64,000 bases of DNA from Peribacillus sp. FSL P2-0133 (GCF_037975445.1 NZ_CP150254.1:74501-138500), one strand, 5' to 3'; positions 47,930-59,957 are shown, numbered from the stretch's first letter. Numbers and translations are program-made. Notes: a model not told the origin generated them from the letters alone.

Positions 47930-48541
47930 ATGACTCTGACAGAGCATTACTACTCACATAAACCGGATGTCGTAAGCAATCCGAAATTTTGGGATTTCAC
48001 ATTAAAGGGACGTACATTTCGCTTCAAAAGTGATAATGGTGTTTTTTCGAAAAAGGAAGTTGATTTCGGATCGCGTCTTTTGGTTGAGAGTTTTAACCTT
48101 GATGAAGCTGTAAAAGGAGATATTCTTGATGTTGGTTGCGGATATGGACCAATCGGAATATCGATTGCGGCAGCTTATCCCGAAAGAACGATAGAAATGA
48201 TTGATATAAATAGCAGGGCAGTTGAATTGTCAAAAGAGAATGCGGCTTCTAATGGGATCGCAAATGTGAAGATATACGAAAGTGATCGTTTTGACAAAGT
48301 TGCCTCCAATCAATTCGCGGCGATTCTTACGAACCCTCCCATTCGCGCAGGTAAAAGTGTAGTCCACGAAATTTTAGAAGAAGGCTATCGCAGTTTGGTA
48401 GCTGGTGGAGAATTATGGGTTGTCATTCAAAAAAAACAAGGGGCTCCATCCGCAATGGATAAAATGGAGCAATTATTTGGAAATGTTGAAGTGCCCGTTA
48501 AGAAAAAAGGTTACTATATACTATTATCCAAAAAGGTTTGA
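47930..48541 (+). CDS. ybxB: RsmC-like class I methyltransferase YbxB
   Basis: SAM-dependent methyltransferase of up to 203 residues, related to the catalytic domain of 16S rRNA m2G1207 methyltransferase RsmC. Motif I is ILDVGCGYGPIG (about 64-75) and the catalytic motif IV is LTNPPIRAG (about 127-135). The start is uncertain: ATG at 47930 has the SD-like AGGGGGAG only 0-1 nt away, whereas an in-frame CTG at 47936 has ideal spacing and would match the shorter B. subtilis N-terminus. It lies between rplL and rpoB as in B. subtilis; function there is not proven. Confidence 0.9.
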   Translation: MTLTEHYYSHKPDVVSNPKFWDFTLKGRTFRFKSDNGVFSKKEVDFGSRLLVESFNLDEAVKGDILDVGCGYGPIGISIAAAYPERTIEMIDINSRAVELSKENAASNGIANVKIYESDRFDKVASNQFAAILTNPPIRAGKSVVHEILEEGYRSLVAGGELWVVIQKKQGAPSAMDKMEQLFGNVEVPVKKKGYYILLSKKV

Positions 48542-48596
48542 CTCTAAATTTTCGCTATGTTAGTATTATAAAATGCATATATATAATTCCGTAACT

Positions 48597-48631
48597 ATGC
48601 AATTTTTATACCATTGATGTATAATCAATGG
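48597..48631 (+). promoter_or_regulatory. Putative rpoB promoter within a palindrome
   Basis: TATAAT at 48620-48625 with a weak -35 ATGCAA 17 bp upstream. A perfect inverted repeat CCATTGA (48611-48617) / TCAATGG (48625-48631) is centred on the -10. Confidence 0.4.
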
Positions 48632-48670
48632 ATAATATGGAAAAAATATATAAATAATAGTTCGTTTTAT

Positions 48671-48710
48671 GAGAAATAGTGGTTTTTAAAATAAAAACCA
48701 TTTTCTTTTT
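48671..48710 (+). terminator. Terminator-like hairpin in rpoB leader
   Basis: A 9-bp stem TGGTTTTTA/TAAAAACCA with a 3-nt loop, flanked by GAGAAA and TTTTCTTTTT. It lies ~45 bp after the putative rpoB start site, so it may end ybxB transcripts or attenuate rpoB. Confidence 0.55.
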
Positions 48711-48779
48711 GTCTATGGAAATGATTCCTTTTCCGAGGCAAATGGATCCTTATAACGCTTGATTTAAGGGGTGAATCAG

Positions 48780-51700
48780 TTGACAGGTCAACTTGTTCAG
48801 TATGGACGACACCGCCAACGTAGAAGTTATGCAAGAATCAGTGAGGTTTTGGATCTTCCGAATCTGATTGAAATTCAAACAGCTTCTTATCAATGGTTTC
48901 TAGATGTAGGTTTAAAGGAAATGTTCCAGGATATTTCTCCTATTGAGGATTTTACAGGTAATTTATCGTTAGAATTCATCGATTACAGCTTAGCTGAGCC
49001 GAAGTATTCTGTGGAAGAAACAAAAGAACGCGATGTTACGTATTCTGCACCACTTCGTGTGAAAGTGCGCCTTGTTAACAAAGAAACAGGGGAAGTGAAA
49101 GACCAGGATGTATTTATGGGCGACTTCCCGCTGATGACTGAAACAGGTACATTTGTCATCAATGGTGCTGAACGGGTAATTGTATCCCAATTAGTGCGCT
49201 CACCGAGTGTTTACTACAATGGAAAAATGGATAAAAACGGTAAGCTTGGATTCTCTGCGACCGTTATTCCTAACCGTGGAGCATGGCTCGAATATGAAAC
49301 AGACGCCAAGGATGTTGTGTATGTTCGGATCGACCGCACCAGGAAATTACCGATTACGGTATTGATGCGTGCCCTTGGATTCGGAACAGATCAAGAAATC
49401 ATCGATTTAATCGGAGACAACGAATACCTTCGCAACACTCTTGAAAAGGATAACACCGAGAGTGTAGAAAAAGCATTACTAGAAATCTATGAGCGTCTAC
49501 GCCCAGGTGAACCGCCTACTGTCGAAAACGCGAAAAGTCTTTTAGTATCCCGCTTTTTTGATCCGAAACGTTATGATTTAGCTAATGTAGGCCGTTATAA
49601 AATTAATAAAAAACTGCATATCAAGAACCGTTTATTCGGACAACGTATTGCAGAGACTTTGATTGATCCTGAAACAGGTGAAATCATCGTTGAAAAAGGG
49701 ACAATGCTTGATCGTCGGACTCTTGATAGGATCCTGCCTCATATCGAAGGTGGAATCGGATTCAAAACATTCCATCCATCAGGCGGTGTAGTAGAGGAAG
49801 AAACTCTTCTTCAACCTATTAAAGTGTTTGCGCCAAACGATGCTGAAGGCGAAAAAGTGATCAATATCATCGGTAATGCCTATGTGACCGACCAGGTCAA
49901 AAACATTACACCGGCTGATATCATTTCTTCCATCAGTTATTTCTTTAATTTATTGCATGGTGTGGGAATCACGGATGACATTGACCATTTAGGTAACCGT
50001 CGTCTGCGTTCCGTTGGTGAATTGCTGCAAAACCAATTCAGAATTGGTTTATCCCGTATGGAGCGTGTTGTCCGTGAAAGAATGTCCATTCAGGATACGA
50101 ATACAATCACTCCACAGCAACTAATCAACATTCGCCCGGTCATTGCATCCATTAAAGAGTTCTTTGGAAGCTCACAGCTTTCCCAATTCATGGATCAAAC
50201 GAACCCGTTGGCTGAATTGACACATAAACGTCGTCTATCTGCATTGGGACCTGGTGGTCTGACACGTGAGCGTGCTGGCTTTGAAGTACGTGACGTTCAT
50301 TATTCCCACTATGGCCGCATGTGTCCGATCGAAACGCCTGAGGGACCGAATATTGGTTTGATTAACTCATTATCCAGTTTCGCAAAGGTTAACCCATATG
50401 GCTTCATTGAAACACCATACCGCCGTGTGGACCCTGAAACAGGTAAAATCACAAGCCAAATTGACTACTTAACAGCTGATGAGGAAGATAATTATGTAGT
50501 TGCCCAAGCGAATGTACGACTGTCAGATGACGGCTCATTCCTTGATAATGATGTTGTTGCACGTTTCCGCGGTGAAAATACCGTTGTTCCGCGTGACCGC
50601 GTAGATTACATGGATGTATCTCCTAAACAGGTTGTATCTGCTGCGACAGCATGTATTCCTTTCTTGGAAAATGATGACTCCAACCGTGCCCTTATGGGAG
50701 CGAACATGCAACGTCAAGCAGTTCCTTTGCTGCAACCGGAAGCCCCTCGAGTAGGAACGGGTATGGAGTATGTTTCAGCGAAAGACTCCGGTGCTGCTGT
50801 AATCTGTAAACACCCTGGTATCGTAGAGCACGTTGAATCACGTGAAGTATGGGTACGTAGGGTAAGTGAGGTTGACGGACAGCAAGTAAAAGGAAACCTT
50901 GATAAATACCGTCTATTAAAATTCATTCGTTCCAACCAAGGAACGTGCTATAATCAACGCCCTATCGTAAGTGTTGGCGACAACGTTGTAAAAGGTGAAA
51001 TTCTTGCTGATGGTCCTTCAATGGAAAAAGGTGAGTTGGCACTTGGACGTAACGTATTGGTTGCCTTCATGACATGGGATGGATATAACTATGAAGATGC
51101 CATCATCATGAGTGAAAGATTGGTTAAAGATGATGTGTACACTTCCATTCATATTGAAGAATATGAATCTGAATCACGCGATACAAAATTAGGACCTGAA
51201 GAAATCACACGTGATATCCCTAACGTAGGGGAAGATGCGCTTCGTAATCTTGATGAGCGCGGAATAATCCGTGTGGGTGCTGAAGTGAAAGACGGAGACC
51301 TTCTCGTTGGTAAAGTCACGCCTAAAGGTGTAACGGAACTGACTGCTGAGGAACGTCTATTACATGCAATCTTCGGTGAAAAAGCACGTGAAGTAAGGGA
51401 TACATCACTTCGTGTACCTCACGGCGGCGGCGGAATCGTTCTTGATGTTAAAGTATTTAACAGAGAAGACGGTGATGAACTGCCTCCTGGTGTAAACCAA
51501 CTCGCACGTGTATATATCGTTCAAAAACGTAAAATCCATGAAGGCGATAAAATGGCTGGACGACATGGTAACAAAGGGGTAATCTCCAGGATTCTTCCTG
51601 AAGAAGATATGCCTTATTTACCAGACGGCACTCCAGTCGACATCATGTTAAACCCATTGGGTGTACCTTCACGTATGAATATCGGTCAGGTGTTGGAGCT

Positions 51701-52349
51701 TCACTTAGGTATGGCTGCACGCGCACTTGGCATTCATGTAGCATCTCCTGTATTCGATGGTGCTACTGAGGAAGATGTTTGGGGTACGATTGAAGAAGCC
51801 GGGATGTCCCGTGATGCAAAAACTGTCCTTTATGACGGCCGTTCAGGTGAAGCATTCGATAACCGTGTATCAGTCGGTGTCATGTATATGATCAAACTGG
51901 CACATATGGTCGATGATAAACTTCATGCACGTTCAACTGGACCTTACTCCCTTGTTACGCAGCAACCACTTGGTGGTAAAGCGCAATTTGGTGGACAGCG
52001 TTTCGGTGAGATGGAAGTATGGGCACTTGAAGCTTATGGTGCTGCTTATACATTACAAGAAATCCTAACCGTTAAATCAGATGATGTCGTAGGTCGTGTT
52101 AAAACGTACGAAGCGATCGTCAAAGGTGAAAATGTCCCTGAACCAGGCGTTCCTGAGTCCTTCAAAGTATTGATTAAGGAGCTTCAAAGTTTAGGATTGG
52201 ATGTTAAAATTCTCAATGCCGAAGATCGTGAAATCGAAATGCGTGACTTGGAAGATGAAGATGAAGCCAACCAAGCAGACAAATTAAGCCTTGATTCAGA
52301 AACTAAAGATATGGTTGCTTCCGAAGTAGGGGCACCTGTCAAAGAATAA
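48780..52349 (+). CDS. rpoB: RNA polymerase beta subunit
   Basis: Catalytic core subunit of 1,189 residues. The start is TTG at 48780 ([13 protein letters not shown]) with AAGGGGTGA upstream, as in B. subtilis; the GTG at 48771 overlaps the SD. The rifampicin region (about 461-500: [20 protein letters not shown] and [10 protein letters not shown]) carries the usual drug-sensitive residues at Q, D, H and S positions. The conserved [10 protein letters not shown] motif (about 920) and [18 protein letters not shown] near the C-terminus are intact. Acidic C-terminal tail. rpoC follows after a structured 184-bp gap. Confidence 0.98.
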   Translation: MTGQLVQYGRHRQRRSYARISEVLDLPNLIEIQTASYQWFLDVGLKEMFQDISPIEDFTGNLSLEFIDYSLAEPKYSVEETKERDVTYSAPLRVKVRLVNKETGEVKDQDVFMGDFPLMTETGTFVINGAERVIVSQLVRSPSVYYNGKMDKNGKLGFSATVIPNRGAWLEYETDAKDVVYVRIDRTRKLPITVLMRALGFGTDQEIIDLIGDNEYLRNTLEKDNTESVEKALLEIYERLRPGEPPTVENAKSLLVSRFFDPKRYDLANVGRYKINKKLHIKNRLFGQRIAETLIDPETGEIIVEKGTMLDRRTLDRILPHIEGGIGFKTFHPSGGVVEEETLLQPIKVFAPNDAEGEKVINIIGNAYVTDQVKNITPADIISSISYFFNLLHGVGITDDIDHLGNRRLRSVGELLQNQFRIGLSRMERVVRERMSIQDTNTITPQQLINIRPVIASIKEFFGSSQLSQFMDQTNPLAELTHKRRLSALGPGGLTRERAGFEVRDVHYSHYGRMCPIETPEGPNIGLINSLSSFAKVNPYGFIETPYRRVDPETGKITSQIDYLTADEEDNYVVAQANVRLSDDGSFLDNDVVARFRGENTVVPRDRVDYMDVSPKQVVSAATACIPFLENDDSNRALMGANMQRQAVPLLQPEAPRVGTGMEYVSAKDSGAAVICKHPGIVEHVESREVWVRRVSEVDGQQVKGNLDKYRLLKFIRSNQGTCYNQRPIVSVGDNVVKGEILADGPSMEKGELALGRNVLVAFMTWDGYNYEDAIIMSERLVKDDVYTSIHIEEYESESRDTKLGPEEITRDIPNVGEDALRNLDERGIIRVGAEVKDGDLLVGKVTPKGVTELTAEERLLHAIFGEKAREVRDTSLRVPHGGGGIVLDVKVFNREDGDELPPGVNQLARVYIVQKRKIHEGDKMAGRHGNKGVISRILPEEDMPYLPDGTPVDIMLNPLGVPSRMNIGQVLELHLGMAARALGIHVASPVFDGATEEDVWGTIEEAGMSRDAKTVLYDGRSGEAFDNRVSVGVMYMIKLAHMVDDKLHARSTGPYSLVTQQPLGGKAQFGGQRFGEMEVWALEAYGAAYTLQEILTVKSDDVVGRVKTYEAIVKGENVPEPGVPESFKVLIKELQSLGLDVKILNAEDREIEMRDLEDEDEANQADKLSLDSETKDMVASEVGAPVKE

Positions 52350-52384
52350 AATTAAATATAAACATATCTAGTTATATATTACCT

Positions 52385-52437
52385 GCTCTGACTGGCAGCG
52401 AGATGTTCGTTTGAAGATCATGCTGCCTTGTTAGAGC
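52385..52437 (+). other. Long hairpin between rpoB and rpoC (I)
   Basis: GCTCT/AGAGC outer stem, GGCAGC/GCTGCC middle stem and GATGTTC/GAAGATC inner stem (one mismatch) around a 4-nt loop. There is no T run, so it is not a terminator. Confidence 0.65.
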
Positions 52438-52470
52438 CTTATTGATTCAATCAACCATCATCCGGTGTAA

Positions 52471-52495
52471 GATTGCCTGATATTTGACGGCAATC
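52471..52495 (+). other. Hairpin between rpoB and rpoC (II)
   Basis: A perfect 7-bp stem GATTGCC/GGCAATC with an 11-nt loop, 39 bp before rpoC; no T run. Confidence 0.55.
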
Positions 52496-52533
52496 AAGGG
52501 TTAAACCTGGAGATTAAAAGGGAGGTAGGCCCC

Positions 52534-55500
52534 TTGTTAGACGTTAATAATTTTGAGTATATGAAAATTGGTCTTGCTTCACCAGACAAGATTCGTTCTT
52601 GGTCCCATGGAGAAGTTAAAAAACCAGAAACAATCAACTATCGTACGTTAAAGCCAGAAAAAGACGGTTTATTCTGTGAGAGAATTTTTGGACCTCAAAA
52701 GGACTGGGAATGTCATTGCGGAAAATATAAACGTGTTCGTTATAAAGGCGTAGTCTGTGACCGTTGTGGCGTTGAAGTCACTCGTGCTAAGGTACGTCGT
52801 GAGCGTATGGGTCATATTGAGCTGGCAGCTCCAGTTTCACACATATGGTATTTTAAAGGAATTCCTAGCCGTATGGGACTTGTGCTTGACATGTCTCCAC
52901 GGGCTTTGGAAGAAGTTATTTACTTTGCATCTTACGTCGTAACTGAAACGGGCGATACAACTTTAGAAAAGAAACAGCTTCTTTCTGAAAAGGAATATCG
53001 TACATACCGTGAAAAATACGGTAAGAAATTCCAAGCTGCCATGGGTGCGGAAGCTATTAAAAAACTTTTACAAGATATTGATACGGAAAAGGAAGTAGAG
53101 TCGTTGAAAGAGGAGCTTAAAACAGCTCAAGGACAACGCAGAACCCGTGCAATCAAACGCTTGGAAGTGCTTGAAGCATTCCGTAACTCCGGAAATGAGC
53201 CTTCATGGATGATCCTTGACGTGCTTCCGGTCATTCCACCGGAACTTCGTCCTATGGTTCAACTTGATGGAGGACGTTTTGCCACATCTGATCTAAATGA
53301 TTTATATCGCCGTGTTATCAACCGTAATAATCGATTGAAAAGATTACTGGATCTTGGAGCACCAAGCATTATCGTTCAAAATGAGAAGCGAATGCTGCAA
53401 GAAGCTGTCGATGCTCTTATCGATAATGGCCGTCGGGGCCGTCCGGTAACTGGACCTGGTAACCGTCCGTTAAAATCTTTATCTCACATGTTAAAAGGTA
53501 AACAAGGTCGTTTCCGTCAAAACCTTCTTGGTAAACGTGTTGATTATTCTGGCCGTTCCGTTATCGTAGTCGGACCAAACTTAAAGATGTATCAATGTGG
53601 TCTTCCGAAAGAAATGGCGATTGAATTATTCAAACCATTCGTTATGAAGGAGCTTGTTCAAAGAGGTCTAGCGCATAACATCAAATCCGCTAAGCGCAAA
53701 ATTGAACGTTTATCTCCTGAAATATGGGATGTGCTAGAAGAAGTTATTAGAGAACACCCAGTACTGTTAAACCGTGCACCGACTCTTCATAGACTTGGGA
53801 TCCAAGCATTTGAACCAATGTTGGTTGAAGGTCGCGCAATTCGTTTGCATCCGCTCGTATGTACAGCTTATAACGCTGACTTTGACGGTGACCAAATGGC
53901 GGTACACGTTCCTCTATCTTCTGAAGCTCAAGCTGAAGCACGTATGCTTATGCTTGCAGCACAGAACATTTTGAACCCTAAAGATGGTAAACCTGTCGTT
54001 ACACCTTCTCAAGATATGGTATTAGGTAACTATTACTTAACATTGGAAAGAGAAGGCGCTATCGGTGAGGGTATGATCTTTAAAGATACAAGTGAAGCAT
54101 TACTTGCATACCAAAACGGATATGTACACTTACATTCCCGTTGTGCCGTACATGCATCGTCACTAAATAATGAAACATTCACTGAAGAACAAAACGGCCA
54201 ACTTCTAATTACAACTGTCGGTAAATTGATCTTCAATGAAATTTTACCAAAATCATTCCCGTATATTAACGAACCGACACGATATAATTTGGAAACGAAA
54301 ACTCCAGAGAAATATTTTGTGGAAAAAGGCGCTAATATCCCTGAATTGATTGAGGCTCAACCTGCTATTGATCCTTTCAAGAAAAAAATTCTTGGAAATA
54401 TCATTGCGGAAGTCTTTAAACGCTTTAAAATTACCGAAACATCCAAAATGCTTGACCGGATGAAAGATCTTGGATTCAAATATTCGACAAAAGCTGGTAT
54501 TACCGTTGGTGTGGCTGATATTGTCGTTTTAAAAGAAAAACAAGGAATCATTACTGAGGCTCAAACCAAAGTGGATAATGTCTTGAAACAATTCAGACGC
54601 GGTCTTATTACTGAGGATGAGCGTTATGATCGCGTCATTTCAATTTGGAGTGCTGCCAAGGATACCATTCAGTCCAAACTTATGGACTCACTGGACCGAC
54701 GCAACCCAATCTTCATGATGAGTGACTCCGGTGCCCGTGGTAATGCTTCCAACTTTACGCAGCTTGCGGGTATGCGTGGTTTGATGGCCAACCCGGCTGG
54801 ACGTATCATTGAATTACCGATCAAATCAAGTTTCCGTGAAGGTTTAACAGTGTTGGAGTACTTCATCTCTACACATGGTGCGCGTAAAGGTCTTGCCGAT
54901 ACAGCACTTAAAACAGCCGATTCCGGTTACCTTACTCGTCGACTTGTTGACGTTGCCCAAGATGTTATCATCCGTGATGACGATTGTGGAACCGACCGCG
55001 GCTTGAAAATTTCAGCCTTGAGAGAGGGCACTGAAATAATTGAGCATCTTGAAGAGCGCCTAATTGGCCGTTATGCAAGAAAAGCGATCAAACATCCAGA
55101 AACAAATGATGTAATCGTGGCTGAAAATGATCTTATTACTGAAGATCTTGCTAATTATATTGAATCACTTGGAATTGAAACAGCATGGATCCGTTCTGCC
55201 TTTACATGTAACACCAGCCATGGTGTATGTAAAAAATGTTATGGACGCAACTTGGCTACAGGTCAAGAAGTTGAAGTGGGCGAAGCAGTCGGTATTATTG
55301 CCGCTCAATCAATCGGAGAACCTGGTACACAGTTAACGATGCGTACATTCCATACAGGTGGGGTTGCTGGGGATGATATCACTCAAGGTCTTCCTCGTAT
55401 CCAAGAAATATTTGAAGCGAGAAATCCTAAAGGTCAAGCTGTCATTTCCGAAATCGAAGGAACGATTGTTTCGATTAATGAAATTCGGGATAAACAACAG

Positions 55501-56133
55501 GAAATCGTTGTTCAAGGTGCAGTTGAATCACGCACATATACTGCGCCATACACTGCCCGTTTAAGAGTAACTGTTGATACTCCTGTCCGTCGTGGTGAAG
55601 AGTTAACAGAGGGTTCCATCGATCCGAAAGAATTGCTTAAGGTTACAGACGTGCTTACTGTTCAGGAATACCTGCTTCATGAAGTTCAAAAAGTATACCG
55701 GATGCAAGGTGTTGAGATCGGTGATAAACATATCGAGGTAATGGTTAGACAAATGATGCGTAAAGTCCGTGTGCTTGATGCAGGCGAAACTGAAGTGCTT
55801 CCAGGAACATTATTGGATGTTAACCAGTTCACTACTGCAAACACAGATGCATTGCTGACTAACAAATTACCAGCTACAGGCCGCCCTGTATTGCTAGGTA
55901 TCACAAAAGCATCTCTAGAAACGGATTCCTTCTTGTCCGCCGCGTCATTCCAAGAAACAACCAGAGTCTTGACTGATGCAGCAATAAAAGGAAAACGTGA
56001 TGAATTGCTTGGACTTAAAGAAAATGTCATCATCGGTAAACTTGTCCCTGCAGGAACGGGAATGCTTAGATACAGAAAAGCAAACCCTGTCGTTGTTGGT
56101 GATGAAAGTGCCGATACAGTAACAGTGGATTAA
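52534..56133 (+). CDS. rpoC: RNA polymerase beta' subunit
   Basis: Largest polymerase subunit, 1,199 residues. It begins at TTG ([10 protein letters not shown]) with GGGAGGTAGG upstream, matching B. subtilis. The N-terminal zinc ribbon [20 protein letters not shown] spans about 60-79, the rudder/lid region [20 protein letters not shown] about 309-328, and the catalytic Mg2+ site NADFDGD about 447-453. The second zinc site contains CKKCYGRN, and the trigger loop [15 protein letters not shown] about 932-946. Intact throughout. Followed by a large inverted repeat and then the str-operon promoter. Confidence 0.98.
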   Translation: MLDVNNFEYMKIGLASPDKIRSWSHGEVKKPETINYRTLKPEKDGLFCERIFGPQKDWECHCGKYKRVRYKGVVCDRCGVEVTRAKVRRERMGHIELAAPVSHIWYFKGIPSRMGLVLDMSPRALEEVIYFASYVVTETGDTTLEKKQLLSEKEYRTYREKYGKKFQAAMGAEAIKKLLQDIDTEKEVESLKEELKTAQGQRRTRAIKRLEVLEAFRNSGNEPSWMILDVLPVIPPELRPMVQLDGGRFATSDLNDLYRRVINRNNRLKRLLDLGAPSIIVQNEKRMLQEAVDALIDNGRRGRPVTGPGNRPLKSLSHMLKGKQGRFRQNLLGKRVDYSGRSVIVVGPNLKMYQCGLPKEMAIELFKPFVMKELVQRGLAHNIKSAKRKIERLSPEIWDVLEEVIREHPVLLNRAPTLHRLGIQAFEPMLVEGRAIRLHPLVCTAYNADFDGDQMAVHVPLSSEAQAEARMLMLAAQNILNPKDGKPVVTPSQDMVLGNYYLTLEREGAIGEGMIFKDTSEALLAYQNGYVHLHSRCAVHASSLNNETFTEEQNGQLLITTVGKLIFNEILPKSFPYINEPTRYNLETKTPEKYFVEKGANIPELIEAQPAIDPFKKKILGNIIAEVFKRFKITETSKMLDRMKDLGFKYSTKAGITVGVADIVVLKEKQGIITEAQTKVDNVLKQFRRGLITEDERYDRVISIWSAAKDTIQSKLMDSLDRRNPIFMMSDSGARGNASNFTQLAGMRGLMANPAGRIIELPIKSSFREGLTVLEYFISTHGARKGLADTALKTADSGYLTRRLVDVAQDVIIRDDDCGTDRGLKISALREGTEIIEHLEERLIGRYARKAIKHPETNDVIVAENDLITEDLANYIESLGIETAWIRSAFTCNTSHGVCKKCYGRNLATGQEVEVGEAVGIIAAQSIGEPGTQLTMRTFHTGGVAGDDITQGLPRIQEIFEARNPKGQAVISEIEGTIVSINEIRDKQQEIVVQGAVESRTYTAPYTARLRVTVDTPVRRGEELTEGSIDPKELLKVTDVLTVQEYLLHEVQKVYRMQGVEIGDKHIEVMVRQMMRKVRVLDAGETEVLPGTLLDVNQFTTANTDALLTNKLPATGRPVLLGITKASLETDSFLSAASFQETTRVLTDAAIKGKRDELLGLKENVIIGKLVPAGTGMLRYRKANPVVVGDESADTVTVD

Positions 56134-56142
56134 AGGAAAAAG

Positions 56143-56222
56143 GACCAGCTCAATAATTTAAACTGAAAACCGCACTCCTGTTTCCTATTGGAGCTGAAGG
56201 ATCAGAATTTATTGAGCTGGTC
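56143..56222 (+). repeat. 80-bp imperfect palindrome after rpoC
   Basis: Perfect 14-bp arms GACCAGCTCAATAA (56143-56156) and TTATTGAGCTGGTC (56209-56222) enclose 52 nt that contain a smaller CTCC/GGAG hairpin. Downstream is TCTCTTATT, a poor T run. It could be a stabilising or weak terminating structure for the rpoBC transcript. Confidence 0.75.
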
Positions 56223-56349
56223 TCTCTTATTACTCATGGCTGACTGAACAGCCTTACGAGGATCAGAAATATTTCCTTTAGGCAAATTGATTATCTTAAT
56301 AGAATTATGTAAGGAAAACCTTTTGCTGAAATTATTTTCTTGAAAGAAG

Positions 56350-56379
56350 TTGACAGTATCCGACTAATAATGATACTAT
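56350..56379 (+). promoter_or_regulatory. Promoter of rplGB / str operon
   Basis: A perfect TTGACA, 18-bp spacer and TACTAT, 47 bp before rplGB. Confidence 0.75.
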
Positions 56380-56426
56380 AGCAAAGGTGCTCCTATGTTA
56401 CCCTGTAACTTTGGAGGATATGGACC

Positions 56427-56675
56427 ATGTCTTATGAAAAAGTAATACAGGCAAAGTCAGTGATTATAGGGACGAAACAAGCAGTTAGAGCTCTTAAAAA
56501 CAATTTAATTCAAGAAGTTATCATCGCTGATGATGCAGATATATACTTGACTGGGCGTGTCGTTGAGACCGCCAAAGAATTGGATGTTCCTATCACATAT
56601 GTTGATTCGATGAGAATGCTTGGCAAAGCATGTGGTATTGATGTCGGAGCAGCAACTGTTGCCATTAAAAAGTAA
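56427..56675 (+). CDS. rplGB: L7Ae-family K-turn binding ribosomal protein YbxF (RplGB)
   Basis: Protein of 82 residues of the L7Ae/L30e fold; in B. subtilis YbxF binds kink-turn RNA and associates with ribosomes in a growth-dependent way. The family features are GTKQAVRALKNNLIQEVIIADDAD (two short blocks, residues ~16-39) and GKACGIDVGAATVAIK at the C-terminus. GGAGGATAT lies upstream. It precedes rpsL as in B. subtilis. Confidence 0.94.
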   Translation: MSYEKVIQAKSVIIGTKQAVRALKNNLIQEVIIADDADIYLTGRVVETAKELDVPITYVDSMRMLGKACGIDVGAATVAIKK

Positions 56676-56755
56676 AAATGTTTTTGCAATTATATTTGCA
56701 AAGACTTTGTTTTTACCCATTTATGAACCACCTGGATGTGTGGTACTAGAAATGA

Positions 56756-57202
<447 letters not shown>

Positions 57203-57243
57203 TCTCAAACAAAAATTAAACTTTCTTGAAAGGAGGAAATATA

Positions 57244-57714
57244 ATGCCTCGTAAAGGACCTGTAACGAAAAGAGACGTATTACCAGATCCGATTTATAAT
57301 TCTAAACTTGTGACTCGCTTAATCAACAAATTAATGGTTGATGGACAAAGAGGTAAATCACAAAAAATTCTTTACTCTGCATTTGATTTAATCAAAGAAC
57401 GTACTGGCAATGAATCAATCGAAGTTTTTGATCAAGCACTTAAAAACATCATGCCTGTATTAGAAGTAAAAGCACGCCGTGTAGGTGGAGCTAACTACCA
57501 AGTACCAGTTGAGGTGCGTCCAGACCGCAAATCAACTCTAGGACTTCGTTGGTTAGTGAAATACTCTCGTCTTCGTGGAGAAAAAACGATGGAAGAGCGT
57601 TTAGCTTATGAAATCATGGATGCTGCTAACAATACTGGAGCAGCTGTTAAGAAACGTGAAGATACACACAAAATGGCTGAAGCTAATAAAGCATTCGCTC
57701 ATTATCGCTGGTAA
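57244..57714 (+). CDS. rpsG: 30S ribosomal protein S7
   Basis: Primary 16S-binding protein of the 30S head, 156 residues. The ATG at 57244 gives [16 protein letters not shown] and has AAAGGAGG 7 nt upstream; the in-frame ATG 18 nt earlier lies before the SD. Conserved [13 protein letters not shown] (about 35-47) and [15 protein letters not shown] (about 78-92). In E. coli S7 autoregulates this operon. Confidence 0.98.
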   Translation: MPRKGPVTKRDVLPDPIYNSKLVTRLINKLMVDGQRGKSQKILYSAFDLIKERTGNESIEVFDQALKNIMPVLEVKARRVGGANYQVPVEVRPDRKSTLGLRWLVKYSRLRGEKTMEERLAYEIMDAANNTGAAVKKREDTHKMAEANKAFAHYRW

Positions 57715-57758
57715 GATATATCACTATAAAATCCTTATAAAAGGAAGGAGAAAGACAA

Positions 57759-59837
57759 ATGGCAAGAGAGTTCTCCTTAGCAAATACTCGTAATATCGGT
57801 ATCATGGCTCACATCGATGCTGGTAAAACGACAACAACAGAACGCGTTCTATACTATACTGGTAAAATTCATAAAATTGGTGAAACACACGAAGGTGCTT
57901 CACAAATGGACTGGATGGAACAGGAACAAGAACGTGGAATCACGATCACATCCGCTGCAACAACTGCACAGTGGAAAGGTCACCGTGTAAACATCATCGA
58001 TACGCCAGGACACGTAGACTTCACAGTTGAAGTTGAACGTTCATTGCGTGTACTTGATGGAGCTGTAGCTGTACTTGATGCCCAATCAGGTGTTGAGCCT
58101 CAAACTGAAACAGTTTGGCGCCAAGCTACAACTTATGGTGTACCACGTGTCGTATTCGTAAATAAAATGGACAAAATCGGTGCGGATTTCCTATATTCAG
58201 TTGGAACAATCCACGACCGTTTACAAGCTAATGCTCACCCGGTTCAGTTACCAATCGGTGCTGAAGATCAATTCTCTGCAATCATTGACCTTATTGAAAT
58301 GAAAGCTCATTTCTATGCCAATGATCTAGGAACTGATATCACTGTTGGTGAAATTCCTGAAGAACATAGGGAATTAGCTGAAGAATACCGTGAAAAGTTA
58401 ATTGAAGCAGTAGCAGAAGTTAATGAAGACTTAATGGAAAAATACCTTGGCGGCGAAGAAATCAGCATTGCTGAATTAAAAGCAGCTATTCGTACAGCAA
58501 CTGTTAACGTTGAATTCTTCCCAGTTATCTGTGGATCAGCTTTCAAAAACAAAGGTGTTCAATTAATGCTTGATAACGTTATCGACTTCCTTCCATCTCC
58601 ATTAGACGTGCCGGCTATTAAAGGTACTCTACCGGATACAGAAGATGAAGTAGAACGCCATTCAGATGATTCTGAACCGTTCTCCGCTTTAGCGTTTAAA
58701 GTTATGACTGACCCTTACGTTGGTAAACTTACATTCTTCCGCGTGTACTCAGGTACATTAGAATCAGGATCTTATGTAATCAACTCAACAAAAGGTAAGC
58801 GTGAACGTATTGGACGTATCCTTCAAATGCATGCAAACAGCCGTGAAGAAATCTCAACTGTATATGCAGGGGATATCGCTGCTGCTGTTGGTTTGAAAGA
58901 TACTACAACTGGTGATACTCTATGTGACGACAAGAACCAAGTAATTCTTGAATCCATGGTATTCCCAGAACCAGTTATCTCACTGTCAGTTGAACCGAAA
59001 TCCAAAGCAGACCAAGACAAAATGGGTCAAGCTTTACAAAAGCTACAAGATGAAGATCCAACATTCCGTGCGCATACTGACCAAGAAACTGGTCAAACGA
59101 TTATCGCTGGTATGGGTGAACTTCACTTGGACATCCTTGTTGACCGTATGCGTCGCGAATTTAAAGTGGAAGCTAACGTTGGTGCTCCTCAAGTAGCATA
59201 CCGTGAAACTTTCCGTGGTTCAGCTAAAGTTGAAGGTAAATTCGTTCGCCAATCAGGTGGTCGTGGACAATTCGGACACGTATGGATCGAATTTGGTCCA
59301 AACGAAGAAGGTAAAGGATTCGAATTTGAAAATGCTATCGTCGGTGGTGTAGTACCACGTGAATATATCCCTGCTGTACAAGCTGGATTAGTTGATTCAC
59401 TTGACCGTGGTGTACTTGCTGGTTACCCGCTAGTCGACATCAAAGCAAAATTATTTGACGGTTCTTACCATGACGTTGACTCCAACGAAATGGCATTTAA
59501 AATTGCTGCATCAATGGCACTTAAAAATGCAGCATCTAAATGTAAGCCTGTCATCCTTGAACCAATCATGAAAGTGGAAGTAGTTATTCCAGAAGATTAC
59601 CTAGGCGACATCATGGGAGATATCACATCTCGTCGTGGTCGCGTAGAAGGTATGGAAGCTCGCGGTAACACGCAAATGGTTAAAGCGATGGTTCCACTAT
59701 CTGAAATGTTCGGATATGCTACATCTTTACGTTCTAACACTCAAGGACGCGGAACATTCTCTATGCACTTCGATCATTATGAAGAAGTACCTAAGAGCAT
59801 TTCTGAAGAAATCATCAAAAAAAATAAAGGTGAATAA
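57759..59837 (+). CDS. fusA: Translation elongation factor G
   Basis: Translocation GTPase of 692 residues. The G domain has [13 protein letters not shown] (G1, about 17-29), RGITITSAA (switch I), DTPGHVDF (G3, about 82-89) and NKMD (G4, about 136-139). Domains II-V follow, with the domain IV tip region [20 protein letters not shown] precedes the ATG. A non-terminating hairpin lies before tuf. Confidence 0.98.
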   Translation: MAREFSLANTRNIGIMAHIDAGKTTTTERVLYYTGKIHKIGETHEGASQMDWMEQEQERGITITSAATTAQWKGHRVNIIDTPGHVDFTVEVERSLRVLDGAVAVLDAQSGVEPQTETVWRQATTYGVPRVVFVNKMDKIGADFLYSVGTIHDRLQANAHPVQLPIGAEDQFSAIIDLIEMKAHFYANDLGTDITVGEIPEEHRELAEEYREKLIEAVAEVNEDLMEKYLGGEEISIAELKAAIRTATVNVEFFPVICGSAFKNKGVQLMLDNVIDFLPSPLDVPAIKGTLPDTEDEVERHSDDSEPFSALAFKVMTDPYVGKLTFFRVYSGTLESGSYVINSTKGKRERIGRILQMHANSREEISTVYAGDIAAAVGLKDTTTGDTLCDDKNQVILESMVFPEPVISLSVEPKSKADQDKMGQALQKLQDEDPTFRAHTDQETGQTIIAGMGELHLDILVDRMRREFKVEANVGAPQVAYRETFRGSAKVEGKFVRQSGGRGQFGHVWIEFGPNEEGKGFEFENAIVGGVVPREYIPAVQAGLVDSLDRGVLAGYPLVDIKAKLFDGSYHDVDSNEMAFKIAASMALKNAASKCKPVILEPIMKVEVVIPEDYLGDIMGDITSRRGRVEGMEARGNTQMVKAMVPLSEMFGYATSLRSNTQGRGTFSMHFDHYEEVPKSISEEIIKKNKGE

Positions 59838-59878
59838 TTGATTTTCATCTCTTATTAAAGTATAACTATCTTATGTAA

Positions 59879-59911
59879 GCTGTGATGGAAGAATTAGTCT
59901 TCTTTCACAGC
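59879..59911 (+). other. Hairpin between fusA and tuf
   Basis: A 14-bp stem GCTGTGATGGAAGA / TCTTCTTTCACAGC with one mismatch and one G-U pair, loop ATTAG. It is followed by CCCTATATAC, so not an intrinsic terminator. Confidence 0.65.
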
Positions 59912-59957
59912 CCTATATACTTAATCTTTTATTTATAATTTTAAGGAGGAATTCCTA

